Of a DNA stretch of 64,000 nt, positions 18,464 through 26,327 are shown piece after piece (position 1 is the first letter of the stretch; each line of letters opens with the position of its first letter). A program made the translations under genes and the position numbers. The notes under the pieces were generated by a model. The model did not search any database. It was given only the letters and a program-made list of their open reading frames with translations, and had not been told where the DNA came from. Origin of the DNA: Paucisalibacillus algeriensis (GTDB lineage Bacteria > Bacillota > Bacilli > Bacillales > Amphibacillaceae). The DNA lies in contig NZ_CBYO010000022.1 in assembly GCF_000577245.1 (NCBI RefSeq), positions 310,001 through 374,000 of the forward strand, given 5' to 3'.

Positions 18464-19270
18464 TTATTTAACTATCTTTCTATTAACCAATAACGAGATA
18501 CTAAAAATTATCAGTCCTGCTGCTAACCAAATTACTCCACCTATATGCTGCTCCCCTATTGGCTCAAAAGGAAGTAGCATTAACACTAACTCTGGAGAGA
18601 GTGTTTGCCCTGTTGGCAAGCAGACTTCTAAAGCTTGGGTAAACGTCGTTAAGTCTGTATAGGCTTGATAGAGAATATCTTTTGAAAAAAGTAGTATACC
18701 ACCAAGCGGCATACTAAAAGCCACGCAAATTAGATGATAGATGGCAGTCAGTTTTTTTGTGCTTTTTTGCGATATAATTGGCACCCATAATAGGATAGCC
18801 GTAAGAAACATAAAGAATAAATATAAATAATTTCCATACAAATCTACTCTAGCCTGATCAAAGATTGGTGGATGATGGTAGGCGTATAACGCAAAAAAGA
18901 ATAGACTAATCGTAACGAATGGTTTCGTGGAAAAATTAATTACTTTAGCAAAATATCTTATCTTAAAGGCATAATCCAATATTTTTCTATTCATCCCAAT
19001 TATAAGAAGTGGTGGTGCAATATAACAAAGTAAAACAATCTGTACGATATGTGCACTAAACTGAATTCTACCAACTATGTTTAGTGGACTAGCAGTACTG
19101 AAGAATAATGTAACAAGTCCAAGAAAGAATACTGTTGACTTCCATAATGGATGATTCTTTTCCTGTGGTAGGATAAATAAATAGATTACAGCTGTAAACG
19201 CTATAAATAGAAATAATCCCGAATTCCAAAGTGAAGAAAATGGAAATTCCTCCAACATAATATCAAGCAT
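18464..19270 (-). CDS. CtaG-like cytochrome c oxidase assembly protein
   Basis: 268-residue polytopic membrane protein with about seven predicted helices. Features of the caa3_CtaG family are visible: FSAHIVQIVLLCYIAPPLLIIGM in helix 3, a histidine pair in YAYHHPPIFD, MPLGGILLFSKDILY, and the late DQ/EQ-H segment PIGEQHIGGVIWL. These conserved histidines are thought to handle copper in family members that help assemble caa3 oxidase. There are no ctaCDEF genes nearby, so this is a stand-alone member and may serve another oxidase or copper protein. It has its own terminator. Confidence 0.8.
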   Translation of the reverse strand: MLDIMLEEFPFSSLWNSGLFLFIAFTAVIYLFILPQEKNHPLWKSTVFFLGLVTLFFSTASPLNIVGRIQFSAHIVQIVLLCYIAPPLLIIGMNRKILDYAFKIRYFAKVINFSTKPFVTISLFFFALYAYHHPPIFDQARVDLYGNYLYLFFMFLTAILLWVPIISQKSTKKLTAIYHLICVAFSMPLGGILLFSKDILYQAYTDLTTFTQALEVCLPTGQTLSPELVLMLLPFEPIGEQHIGGVIWLAAGLIIFSISLLVNRKIVK

Positions 19271-19566
19271 CTAGAACACCTTCTTTTTATGATCCTTACT
19301 TTCATTATAATGGGAAGAAGTACCTATAATTTGCTCTAGATATTACAAAATATTGAAGATGTACATTTGCGCACAAAGGGAGTTGAAATAGTAAAAGAGA
19401 AACTAGCTGAAGTATCATAATGTGACAATAAAATGAATTATGCCCTAAATTAATTTATTTATTAGGAAAATTACATACAATTAAATTATGATGAATGTAT
19501 AATTTAGTTATAGGAGTATAGCTAGTATATGGTTCATAGGATTATCACCATAAGGGAGAGATTGGC

Positions 19567-20385
19567 GTGGAGGAAAATCGGAAAGTTGCTATAGTAACCG
19601 GTGCTGCATCAGGAATAGGCAAGGAAATCTGCAAAGAGTTAGTAGCTAACAATGTATTTGTCATTATCGCAGATATTAATGAAAGAAATGGGCTGACGCT
19701 TGAAGCAGAACTTAATAATGAATTCATAACTTCTAGGTTTGTTCATTTGAATGTAACCAATTACAAGAACTTTGAAAATGTGATTAAGGAAATTTATCAA
19801 GAATTTGGTAGGCTAGATTATCTCTTTAATAATGCTGGAATTGCTATGTATGGTGAAGTGTATGACACGACGATAGAAGATTGGAAAGAAATCATGGACA
19901 TTAATTTATGGGGAGTCATCTATGGTACTGAAATTGGATATAAAATTATGAAAGAACAAGGCTTCGGACATATCGTAAACACATCCTCAGCCGCAGGACT
20001 TGGACCATCTCCTATGTCTACACCCTACGCAACAACTAAGCATGCAGTAGTAGGTTTAACTACTTCTCTTCATTATGAAGCGGAAGAATTTGGTATTAAA
20101 GTGAGCACACTTTGCCCAACATTTGTTGATACACCCATTTTTAATGAAGCGAAAGCAATTAAAATCGATAAATCTGTTATGACACAGCAATTGAAGAAAC
20201 AAAAATTAATGTCTCCACAAAAACTTGCAAAAGCTACCATTGATGGAGTTCATAAAAATAAACCTATCATTTGTCCGATGCCCATGAGAAAAACTATGGA
20301 TGTTATATTTGCAATTTTCCCTCCATTGCACACTTATTTAATGAGGTTAGTATGTAAAGTTGGTAGAAAAGCCCGTATCTCATAA
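19567..20385 (+). CDS. SDR-family NAD(P)-dependent oxidoreductase
   Basis: Classical short-chain dehydrogenase, 272 residues. The cofactor-binding motif TGAASGIG is at about 11-18, DIN follows beta-2, and NNAGIAMYG, the catalytic Ser in VNTSSAAG and the YATTK pair (YxxxK) are all present. A C-terminal extension (about 225-272, rich in basic and hydrophobic residues: CPMPMRKTMDVIFAIFPPLH) may touch the membrane, as in some fatty-acyl or sterol SDRs. It starts at GTG with GGGAGAG upstream. Substrate cannot be assigned. Confidence 0.85.
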   Translation: MEENRKVAIVTGAASGIGKEICKELVANNVFVIIADINERNGLTLEAELNNEFITSRFVHLNVTNYKNFENVIKEIYQEFGRLDYLFNNAGIAMYGEVYDTTIEDWKEIMDINLWGVIYGTEIGYKIMKEQGFGHIVNTSSAAGLGPSPMSTPYATTKHAVVGLTTSLHYEAEEFGIKVSTLCPTFVDTPIFNEAKAIKIDKSVMTQQLKKQKLMSPQKLAKATIDGVHKNKPIICPMPMRKTMDVIFAIFPPLHTYLMRLVCKVGRKARIS

Positions 20386-20414
20386 GGTTTTATTCATGTT
20401 TGTTCAACATAACG

Positions 20415-20453
20415 GGCTAATAGAAAACCCCGGTGTTTCTATTAATAGCCTTT
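20415..20453. terminator. Hairpin between convergent SDR and response-regulator genes
   Basis: GGCTAATAGAAA pairs imperfectly with TTTCTATTAATAGCC (a bulge of three bases). It is flanked by weak A/T runs and lies between convergent genes, so it may serve both. Confidence 0.45.
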
Positions 20454-20459
20454 AATAGA

Positions 20460-21089
20460 TTACAATTCATGTTTAATCGCATAAATAGCGAGTTGTGTTC
20501 TATCTCGCAATCCTGTCTTTTGAAGAATGTGTGTAATATGATTCTTCACAGTACCAATAGATAAATAAAGTTCATCGGCAATTTCCTTATTTGTGTTTCC
20601 AACTCCGACTAACTTAGTGATTGCTAATTCTCTAGGAGATAAATTTATAGTTATTACTTCCTTTTTTTCACGTTGTAGTAGCCTTGGCATCACTTTTGCC
20701 GCTACCTCATCATGGATTGTTAGACCACCACTCATACAACTATAAACCGCTTCAATTAACTTTGCTGAGTCTGCGGTTTTCAATAAGAAACCATTCGCAC
20801 CTTCCTTTAAGGCTTCTAAGGCATATTCATCATCATTAAACGTAGTTAAGATTAATATTTTCACATCTGGCCACTGTTTTTTGATAACTCTTGTGGCCTC
20901 CAGCCCGTTCATCACAGGCATTCTCACATCCATCATCACAAAATCAACAGAGTATTTTTCTAAAATTGTGATGGCCTCTGCACCGTTCTCAGCCTCATGT
21001 GTCACCTTGATATTCTCATCTTGCTCAAGAATTACCTTCAATCCCTGCCTCACGATAACCTGATCTTCTACCAACATTACTCGCCACAT
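20460..21089 (-). CDS. NarL/LuxR-type response regulator
   Basis: 209 residues: an N-terminal receiver with phospho-acceptor Asp54 in DFVMMDVRMP, conserved acidic pair VEDQ near residue 8 and KEGANGFLLK toward its end, followed by a LuxR-type helix-turn-helix (LSPRELAITKLVGVGNTNKE, IGTVKNHITHIL). It belongs to the family that includes LiaR, DesR, YhcZ and LnrK. It begins 3 bp after the stop of the kinase gene, so the pair is co-transcribed. Candidate targets within the window are the ABC operon at 14.7-18.0 kb and the neighbouring SDR gene; this is inference. Confidence 0.92.
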   Translation of the reverse strand: MWRVMLVEDQVIVRQGLKVILEQDENIKVTHEAENGAEAITILEKYSVDFVMMDVRMPVMNGLEATRVIKKQWPDVKILILTTFNDDEYALEALKEGANGFLLKTADSAKLIEAVYSCMSGGLTIHDEVAAKVMPRLLQREKKEVITINLSPRELAITKLVGVGNTNKEIADELYLSIGTVKNHITHILQKTGLRDRTQLAIYAIKHEL

Positions 21090-21092
21090 AAC

Positions 21093-22181
21093 TTATCCCC
21101 CATTCACAGCTGGAATAATACCAGAAATGGTAAATTTATTCTCTCTTTGGTATATATCCAAGCGACCATTTATTTCTTCTATTCTCTTTTTCATATTTGT
21201 TAAACCAAACCCTAATTCAAAAGGCTTACTCTCATAATTAGCATTCGATACCTCAAACGTTACATCACCAATAGCCGACTTCCCTAAGACTACCTGTACT
21301 TCTCTTGAATGACCGTGACGCATAGCATTCGTCAAGCCCTCCTGTATAACACGATATAAAGCCACACTATTTTGATTTGATAAAGGAACCGTTAGAACCC
21401 CTTGTTTTATTGTAAACTGAATAACTATCTGACTCTCTGCTTCCAGTTTACGAATAAGATTCACAACTGTAGCAATTCCCTCACTATCATCAGATTGCAG
21501 TGTTTTTACAGCATGACGGGTTTCACCCAGACTCTCCTCTGCCATTCTCTTTAAATCACGATAATCTTCATTTTTGGTCTGAATTGCCAGCATTTCAAGT
21601 TTCATGATTAATGCCGTTAATCGATGGCCGACAGAATCATGAATATCTCGTGCAATTCTATTCCTTTCCTCTGTTCGAGCATCTTGTTCCGCAAGTAGAA
21701 TAATCCTTTTTTGCTTACGATATTCCCCTAACAATTGTTCATATAAATTTCGTTGCTCTATTAACTGAACTCGTGACTCATTTAGTGATACTATGACAAA
21801 ATATATTAATAGCGCAATAAGCGTTACACCAATCATATTATGCCCCAGGAAATAGCCATTGGTGATAGAAAAAATTAAATTGATACCGAGAAAGATGAGT
21901 AGCTTACTTTCTCGTAAACGTAGGGATGCTATGATAGAAACATAAAATAATAAAATGATGGTAAACAGATTTCCATCCGTGATAAGTACATCGTGAAATA
22001 CAATGACAACCGACATTAGTATGTATAAGGAAACAAAGACCCGTTGTAAAGACAGGAAGAAAAATATCCCCAATGCCCCTGCAAAAAACAATATACTCAA
22101 TCCAAAATTATTACTGTATTGAATAATAGAATAGGTCCAAAGTGCAACAAATACGATGAATCGAACCCAAAAATATTTCAT
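21093..22181 (-). CDS. Sensor histidine kinase, NarL-partner type (HisKA_3)
   Basis: 362 residues. The first ~135 are hydrophobic with five or six membrane segments and almost no extracytoplasmic loop, so sensing probably happens within the membrane, as in DesK or LnrJ. A coiled linker leads to the H-box with His181 in RIARDIHDSVGHRLTA. The ATPase domain shows the N-box-like LYRVIQEGLTNAMRHGHS and G-box GFGLTNMKKRIEEING. It is paired with the downstream LuxR regulator. Similar intramembrane sensors respond to membrane fluidity or membrane-active antibiotics; the signal here is not known. Confidence 0.9.
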   Translation of the reverse strand: MKYFWVRFIVFVALWTYSIIQYSNNFGLSILFFAGALGIFFFLSLQRVFVSLYILMSVVIVFHDVLITDGNLFTIILLFYVSIIASLRLRESKLLIFLGINLIFSITNGYFLGHNMIGVTLIALLIYFVIVSLNESRVQLIEQRNLYEQLLGEYRKQKRIILLAEQDARTEERNRIARDIHDSVGHRLTALIMKLEMLAIQTKNEDYRDLKRMAEESLGETRHAVKTLQSDDSEGIATVVNLIRKLEAESQIVIQFTIKQGVLTVPLSNQNSVALYRVIQEGLTNAMRHGHSREVQVVLGKSAIGDVTFEVSNANYESKPFELGFGLTNMKKRIEEINGRLDIYQRENKFTISGIIPAVNGG

Positions 22182-22322
22182 AATACCCTTCTTTCCTAGC
22201 CTAATAATATTTCAAATAATTATTATTATTTTAACATAGTACATCTCAATAAAATTAAAAAATTTGTCCAAAAAGGAAATTCGTTTGTAATTGTCGAATT
22301 AAAAGGGAAAGGGGGTAAAATC

Positions 22323-23423
22323 ATGAATTATTCATTTTTTATTACTGGGTTTCCAGGATTTCTTGCTTCAAGTTTAATAAAGCAGATGATCTGTGATTAC
22401 CGAGAGAAAATAAATCATATGTATTTATTAATATTACCAAGCCAAAAGGAGCTTGCTGAAAGTACTTTAAATGAAATTGTTAATCAAGCTGGGATAGCAA
22501 CGGAGCTATTTACAATCATGACTGGAGATATAACAAAGGAAGATATTGGACTAGATCCGAAGATATTAGAAGAATTATCACAACAGGTTACCCATGTCTT
22601 TCACTTAGCAGCAATCTATGACTTGGCGGTTCCACAAGAAACAGCATATCAGGTTAATGTTAACGGGACCAAAAATGTTAACAATTGGTTATCGAATCTT
22701 AGAAAGCTCCAGCGTTATATTTACTACAGTACTGCATACGTTTCCGGTAAAAGAGAAGGTAAAATTTTTGAAGACGAATTGAAGAAAGGACAAGAATTTC
22801 GTAATCATTATGAGCATACCAAGTACTTAGCTGAAATTCTAGTGCAAGACATTATGGAAAAAATACCAACGACTATCATCCGTCCAGGTGTAGTAAAAGG
22901 CCATTCTAAAACAGGTGAGACGATTAAGTTTGATGGCTTATATTTTCAGTTAAATGTACTGGATAAATTAAAATTTCTACCGATAATTCCTTATTTTGGG
23001 AAAGGAACAGCAGAGGGGAATTTTGTACCTTCAGACTATGTGTTAGAAGCAACAAGTTATCTAGCAATTCATCCAATTGGGGAAGGAAAAACCTATCATT
23101 TAACGGATCCCAAGCCATATAAAATGTGGGAACTGCAGAAAATGCTAACCAAGGAATACTTAGGTAGAGTACCAAAAGGTAGAATCCCGCTAACAGCAGC
23201 TAAAGCATCTCTACGGTTAAAACCAATTCGTAAATGGTTGCAAGCTGAAGTGGAGGCGCTGGATTACTTCACGATTCATTCGTCATACGACTGCAGCCAA
23301 GCAACACGAGATTTGGAAGGCTCAGGTATCGGTTGCCCCGATATAAAAGACACATTGGAGCCAATGGTTAGTTTCTATCGCAAATACAAGGATGATAGTA
23401 GTAAGCATATTAAAATTACCTAA
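22323..23423 (+). CDS. Extended SDR, thioester-reductase/male-sterility type
   Basis: 366-residue NAD-binding protein of the extended SDR group that includes fatty-acyl-CoA reductases and Lys2-type terminal reductase domains. N-terminal TGFPGFLASSL replaces the usual TGxTGFLG, then come HLAAIYDL, the NVNGTKNV block, and catalytic YEHTKYLAE (YxxxK) after YYSTAYVSG. GGGGG lies 6 bp before the ATG. No acyl-carrier or adenylation domain is attached, so it is a free-standing reductase or epimerase-like enzyme. The unusual Pro in the glycine motif is worth noting. No operon partner. Confidence 0.75.
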   Translation: MNYSFFITGFPGFLASSLIKQMICDYREKINHMYLLILPSQKELAESTLNEIVNQAGIATELFTIMTGDITKEDIGLDPKILEELSQQVTHVFHLAAIYDLAVPQETAYQVNVNGTKNVNNWLSNLRKLQRYIYYSTAYVSGKREGKIFEDELKKGQEFRNHYEHTKYLAEILVQDIMEKIPTTIIRPGVVKGHSKTGETIKFDGLYFQLNVLDKLKFLPIIPYFGKGTAEGNFVPSDYVLEATSYLAIHPIGEGKTYHLTDPKPYKMWELQKMLTKEYLGRVPKGRIPLTAAKASLRLKPIRKWLQAEVEALDYFTIHSSYDCSQATRDLEGSGIGCPDIKDTLEPMVSFYRKYKDDSSKHIKIT

Positions 23424-23607
23424 AGATATATATGAATGTATGTGACTTGGTCCTATAATACATACGTCTCTTAGTGGATTACTTTGAAAATGCTGAATAG
23501 AGAATGTTACGTTTTTTAAAGCAAGTAGTCTTATTGCGGAGTTATCTGAGCCGTGCAGGTGATATAAACTATGCAGTAAACTTCAGTAATTATTGAGCTA
23601 TACATCA

Positions 23608-23713
23608 TTTTAAAGTAGATACATGGTTGAAATGAAGAATGGGGGTGCACCAATACATCATTTTGAAGAGGGTTTAAGGATGCCTTTAAAAGCGTCTAGT
23701 TAAGATCCACCAA
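23608..23713. repeat. Diverged two-unit copy of the 51-53 bp repeat family
   Basis: Two units begin with TTTTAAAG (23608) and TTTTGAAG (23661), 53 bp apart, each preceded by ATACATCA. The first has the same internal order as the unit at 39.2 kb: a TTTT-start, a GGTTGAAATGAAGAATGGGG core and a CCAATACATCA end. It lies in a 370-bp spacer without genes between two convergent genes. Confidence 0.5.
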
Positions 23714-23796
23714 TACTAGCGGAGTGCTTTTTCGTAGCGGGTATGGTGCTCAACCAAAGATTACCGCACAGTACCTATCCACACTTGTCCAAGCTT

Positions 23797-24678
23797 TCAT
23801 ATTATATCCTGAAAAGTACTTTCTAGCTCACTATAAGAAAATTCAAATCCAGCTTGGTTCAATTTTCCCGGAAGGACCCAACGGCTCTTTAATACTAATT
23901 CCGACTCTGTTCGAATCAAAAACGCCCCTAATTCTAACATCCACTTTGTCGCAGGTAATCCCAATCTCTTCCCCATACTTTTACGAAGCGACATCATAAA
24001 CTCTTCATTACTGACAGGATTAGGGGATGAGCAAATAAATACCCCTTTCAAATCTTTTCTATCGAGAAGAAAAAGAACAATCCGGAATAGATCTTCAATA
24101 TGAATCCAACTAATTTTTTGTTTACCATTTCCTTGCTTTCCACCAAGCCCAAACTTTACTAAATTCCGGTAAGGTGTAAACGCACCTCCATCTTTTCCTA
24201 GCACAATAGCGATACGAAGGGCAATTTGTCTTGTATTCGGTAAATCAAATTTCAAGAATTCTTCTTCCCACTTTGAAGCTACATCCACTGAAAAGCCTGT
24301 ACCAATTTCACCATCAGCCTCTGTCATCGGTCGGTCTTCTGCATCTCGATAGATGGTCACAGTACTCGAATTCATCCATACATTTGGTGGGTGGTTACAT
24401 GCTAACATGCATTCTCTTAGTTTTTTCGTTGTTGCAATTCTTGAATGAATGATTTCTTGTTTATTCTTATCATTATATCGGCAGTTAATCGATTTTCCTG
24501 CTAGATTTACTATAAGATCAGCACCCTCAAGAGCATTAATAATTCCTTCCTTATCGTCCCAAGAAATATGGTTTTCCTGTCTAGATATAATCAAGACTTG
24601 ATATCCAAGCTCTCTAAATCTTTGTTCAAAGTATGTACCAATAAAGCCCGTTCCACCAGCTAAGATTATTTTCTTCAT
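23797..24678 (-). CDS. TIGR01777-family NAD-binding protein (YfhF-like epimerase)
   Basis: 293 residues from the ATG preceded by GGGAG; two upstream ATGs lack a usable site. N-terminal Rossmann motif GGTGFIGTYF, NLAGKSINCRY, the family signature MNSSTVTIY, and the C-terminal DUF1731-type region (GKRLGLPATKWMLELG, LKSRWVLPGKL). In Escherichia coli and B. subtilis homologues (YfcH, YfhF) the reaction is unknown; related extended SDRs are epimerases. It has no operon partners. Confidence 0.85.
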   Translation of the reverse strand: MKKIILAGGTGFIGTYFEQRFRELGYQVLIISRQENHISWDDKEGIINALEGADLIVNLAGKSINCRYNDKNKQEIIHSRIATTKKLRECMLACNHPPNVWMNSSTVTIYRDAEDRPMTEADGEIGTGFSVDVASKWEEEFLKFDLPNTRQIALRIAIVLGKDGGAFTPYRNLVKFGLGGKQGNGKQKISWIHIEDLFRIVLFLLDRKDLKGVFICSSPNPVSNEEFMMSLRKSMGKRLGLPATKWMLELGAFLIRTESELVLKSRWVLPGKLNQAGFEFSYSELESTFQDII

Positions 24679-24842
24679 AGTATTCATCTCCCAAGAATAT
24701 AACATTTCCTTTGCCAAAAAACGTTGAAGACTACTCTAGTCCCATAGTCCCTTGAACGACAAACTTCTCTAAAAAACGCTACGGATAGGTATTTTTCAGT
24801 AGTATTCTAAAATTATGAGAATATTTTACCATTTCACAATAA

Positions 24843-24876
24843 TCTCGATACGAGAGCCCTTTATATGTAGTATAAT
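24843..24876 (+). promoter_or_regulatory. Candidate promoter of the holin-like toxin, with an inverted repeat
   Basis: A perfect TATAAT at 24871-24876 lies upstream of the toxin leader. At the -35 position the sequence is weak but contains an 5-bp inverted repeat TCTCG-ATA-CGAGA (24843-24855), which could be an operator. Transcription would start near 24883, giving a ~85-nt leader. Confidence 0.45.
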
Positions 24877-24930
24877 GAAGTGGACAATACTGTAGGCAGA
24901 GAACCGACTTAATATATTGGCGATATCGGC

Positions 24931-24967
24931 GGCTTCAAAAAATCCCCCATGAAAGGGGCTGAAGCTT
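24931..24967 (+). promoter_or_regulatory. Leader hairpin hiding the toxin ribosome site
   Basis: GGCTTCA (24931-24937) can pair with TGAAGCT (24960-24966), and inside it CCCCC (24944-24948) pairs with the GGGG of the Shine-Dalgarno (24955-24958) over an ATGAAA loop. The ribosome site is therefore sequestered, as in known type I toxin mRNAs. Confidence 0.6.
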
Positions 24968-25054
24968 GTGATCCCGATTGACAAGACTATTGAGCTGATG
25001 ATTATGTTCTCAACACTTGTATTGTTAGTTGTGAACACCCGTGAAAAAAAGTAA
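24968..25054 (+). CDS. Holin-like type I toxin peptide, 28 aa
   Basis: Starts GTG with AAAGGGG 9 bp upstream. The peptide has a short polar start (MIPIDKTIELM), one hydrophobic membrane helix (residues about 10-23) and a basic Arg-Glu-Lys-Lys tail. This is the pattern of the 'putative holin-like toxin' family of Firmicutes, small peptides that damage the membrane when overproduced. The stop codon lies within the first arm of a bidirectional terminator. A convergent antisense RNA with its own promoter covers the 3' end. The peptide is too short to assign by similarity alone; the surrounding RNA architecture is the main support. Confidence 0.7.
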   Translation: MIPIDKTIELMIMFSTLVLLVVNTREKK

Positions 25055-25095
25055 TCACCCTGTATCTCATACGGAACCAGGATAATTACCTTTTT
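25044..25095. terminator. Bidirectional terminator shared by toxin mRNA and antisense RNA
   Basis: A 12-bp stem with two G-U pairs: GTAATCACCCTG (25051-25062) / CAGGATAATTAC (25078-25089). Five T residues follow on the plus strand (25091-25095) and seven on the minus strand (25044-25050). Both transcripts can end here, so they overlap across the hairpin. Confidence 0.8.
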
Positions 25096-25190
25096 CACCA
25101 AGAACGGAAGTCGCCGCAGCCTACGAAAATTGTCCGAGTCGTAAGTTGCAGCTTACGACTCGCCCTACTTTTAGGCTGACGACACTCCCA
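25044..25190 (-). ncRNA. Candidate antitoxin RNA
   Basis: From the minus-strand promoter at 25197-25226 transcription would begin near 25190 and stop at the shared terminator. The RNA would be about 147 nt, with ~50 nt complementary to the toxin mRNA 3' end. It can form a strong hairpin: the near-perfect palindrome 25135-25162 (CGAGTCGTAAG arms), enclosed by a second stem GTCG/CAGCCTA (25110-25123) with TAGGCTG/CGAC (25172-25183). The arrangement is that of Fst/par and related convergent type I systems. No expression evidence is available from sequence. Confidence 0.55.
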
Positions 25191-25196
25191 AATTCA

Positions 25197-25226
25197 ATTA
25201 TACCGAATTGGATATGTCCTACACAA
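25197..25226 (-). promoter_or_regulatory. Promoter of the candidate antitoxin RNA
   Basis: Minus strand TTGTGT (25221-25226), 18-bp spacer, perfect TATAAT (25197-25202). No ORF follows it in sense before the shared terminator, which fits a non-coding transcript. Confidence 0.6.
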
Positions 25227-25252
25227 CACTTTTTTGAAAATTACATATTTTT

Positions 25253-25756
25253 CTATAAATACTGCAGAATTTGTTTCCATATCTCCAGCTTTTCTTTATA
25301 GGTTTTATTAAATCTACCAGGAATTGGACTAGAAGAAGGAAGCTTAATAACTGATACGTTCGAAAGCATCACTGGCGAAAAGTACTTAGTTAACGTTTGA
25401 AAAGACTTTGTTCCGTTACATGCAATCAGTTGTATTGATAAGTATTCTTTTAGTAAGCTTGGAATATCATTTGGCTCTTCACCCTTGATAGAAGAATCCA
25501 AACTCCCCTCACGGTAACATGTTCCAATAGTATCCCAAAGTGCAATACCCCTTTGTTTCACAAAACCAATTTTTTCCTCATAACTATTAGGTATATCTTC
25601 TCCAAATAATCCATAGATAATCTTCCAAAAATGATTGCGAGGATTCCCATAATATTCTTGATATCCCAACGATAGTGCGCTTGGCATAGAACCTAAAATT
25701 AATACCTTTGCTTCCTTTGTTACCTCTGGTGGAAGTCCAACAATTTTTTCAGTCAA
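25253..25756 (-). CDS. DNA-deoxyinosine glycosylase (UDG superfamily)
   Basis: 167-residue member of the uracil-DNA glycosylase superfamily, family-6/hypoxanthine-DNA glycosylase type. It removes deaminated adenine (hypoxanthine) from DNA. Signatures are the motif-1-like LILGSMPSALSLGYQEYYG, NPRNHFWKI, IALWDTIGTCYREGSLD and the motif-2-like LPSSSPIPGRFN. Length fits the family. It follows the DJ-1 gene after 4 bp (stop 25761, start 25756), so it probably shares its transcript. DNA repair next to the glyoxalase-like DJ-1 protein may be coincidental or a damage-control pairing. Confidence 0.85.
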   Translation of the reverse strand: MTEKIVGLPPEVTKEAKVLILGSMPSALSLGYQEYYGNPRNHFWKIIYGLFGEDIPNSYEEKIGFVKQRGIALWDTIGTCYREGSLDSSIKGEEPNDIPSLLKEYLSIQLIACNGTKSFQTLTKYFSPVMLSNVSVIKLPSSSPIPGRFNKTYKEKLEIWKQILQYL

Positions 25757-25760
25757 TGGC

Positions 25761-26327
25761 TTAAACTTCTCCTTTACAAAAATTCAATGCACCTTCTCGT
25801 TGTTCATTATTTTTCCATAATCTTAATTGATCTATGACTGCAATTGTGAACTCTGGAAATGCTGTTCCTTTTGCGGTGATAATGTTATCAACAACTTCTA
25901 ACCGATTACCTGTATATTCTGCATCACTAAATACATTACTAAACATCTCAAATGTATTTGGAGCACAGGTAAACTTACTACTGACTAATAGCCCAGCTTT
26001 TCCTAGGAGTGTTGAAGAAGCACATATTGCTGCAATTGGCTTTTTAAGATTGTTGTATTCCTTTAGAAATTCCTGTAATTGAACATTGTCTAGTACTTGT
26101 GCTACACCATCTCCACCTGAAATAAGGAGTAAATCATAGTCTTGAGAATCCACCTTAGAAATAGCTAATTGCGCTTGCGTAACAATCCCCCCAAGACTTT
26201 CAACTGGTTCCCCATCTACAGTAGCTGTCGTCACTTTAGCCTTTCCTAGCTTCCGCAGAAAATAAAGCGTATGTCCAATTTCAAAGTCTGCATACATCGG
26301 ATAAGCTAAAAATAATACATTTATCAT
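25761..26327 (-). CDS. DJ-1/PfpI-family protein
   Basis: 188 residues with the glutamine-amidotransferase-like fold. N-terminal VLFLAYPMYADFEIG has the conserved acidic residue, DLLLISGGDG follows, and the nucleophile cysteine is in AAICASSTLLGKAG. Family members act as glyoxalases, deglycases or proteases; a specific role cannot be read here. Its ATG overlaps the TGA of the broken RibD-like gene upstream (ATGA), and 4 bp separate its stop from the glycosylase gene. It remains intact although its former operon partner is destroyed. Confidence 0.85.
   Translation of the reverse strand: MINVLFLAYPMYADFEIGHTLYFLRKLGKAKVTTATVDGEPVESLGGIVTQAQLAISKVDSQDYDLLLISGGDGVAQVLDNVQLQEFLKEYNNLKKPIAAICASSTLLGKAGLLVSSKFTCAPNTFEMFSNVFSDAEYTGNRLEVVDNIITAKGTAFPEFTIAVIDQLRLWKNNEQREGALNFCKGEV

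Noticed and set aside
24826-25101. A 91-codon frame on the minus strand across the toxin locus
   Set aside because: It lies antisense to the toxin ORF, leader hairpin and terminator, has no ribosome site, and its hydrophobic segment is the complement of the toxin helix and leader.
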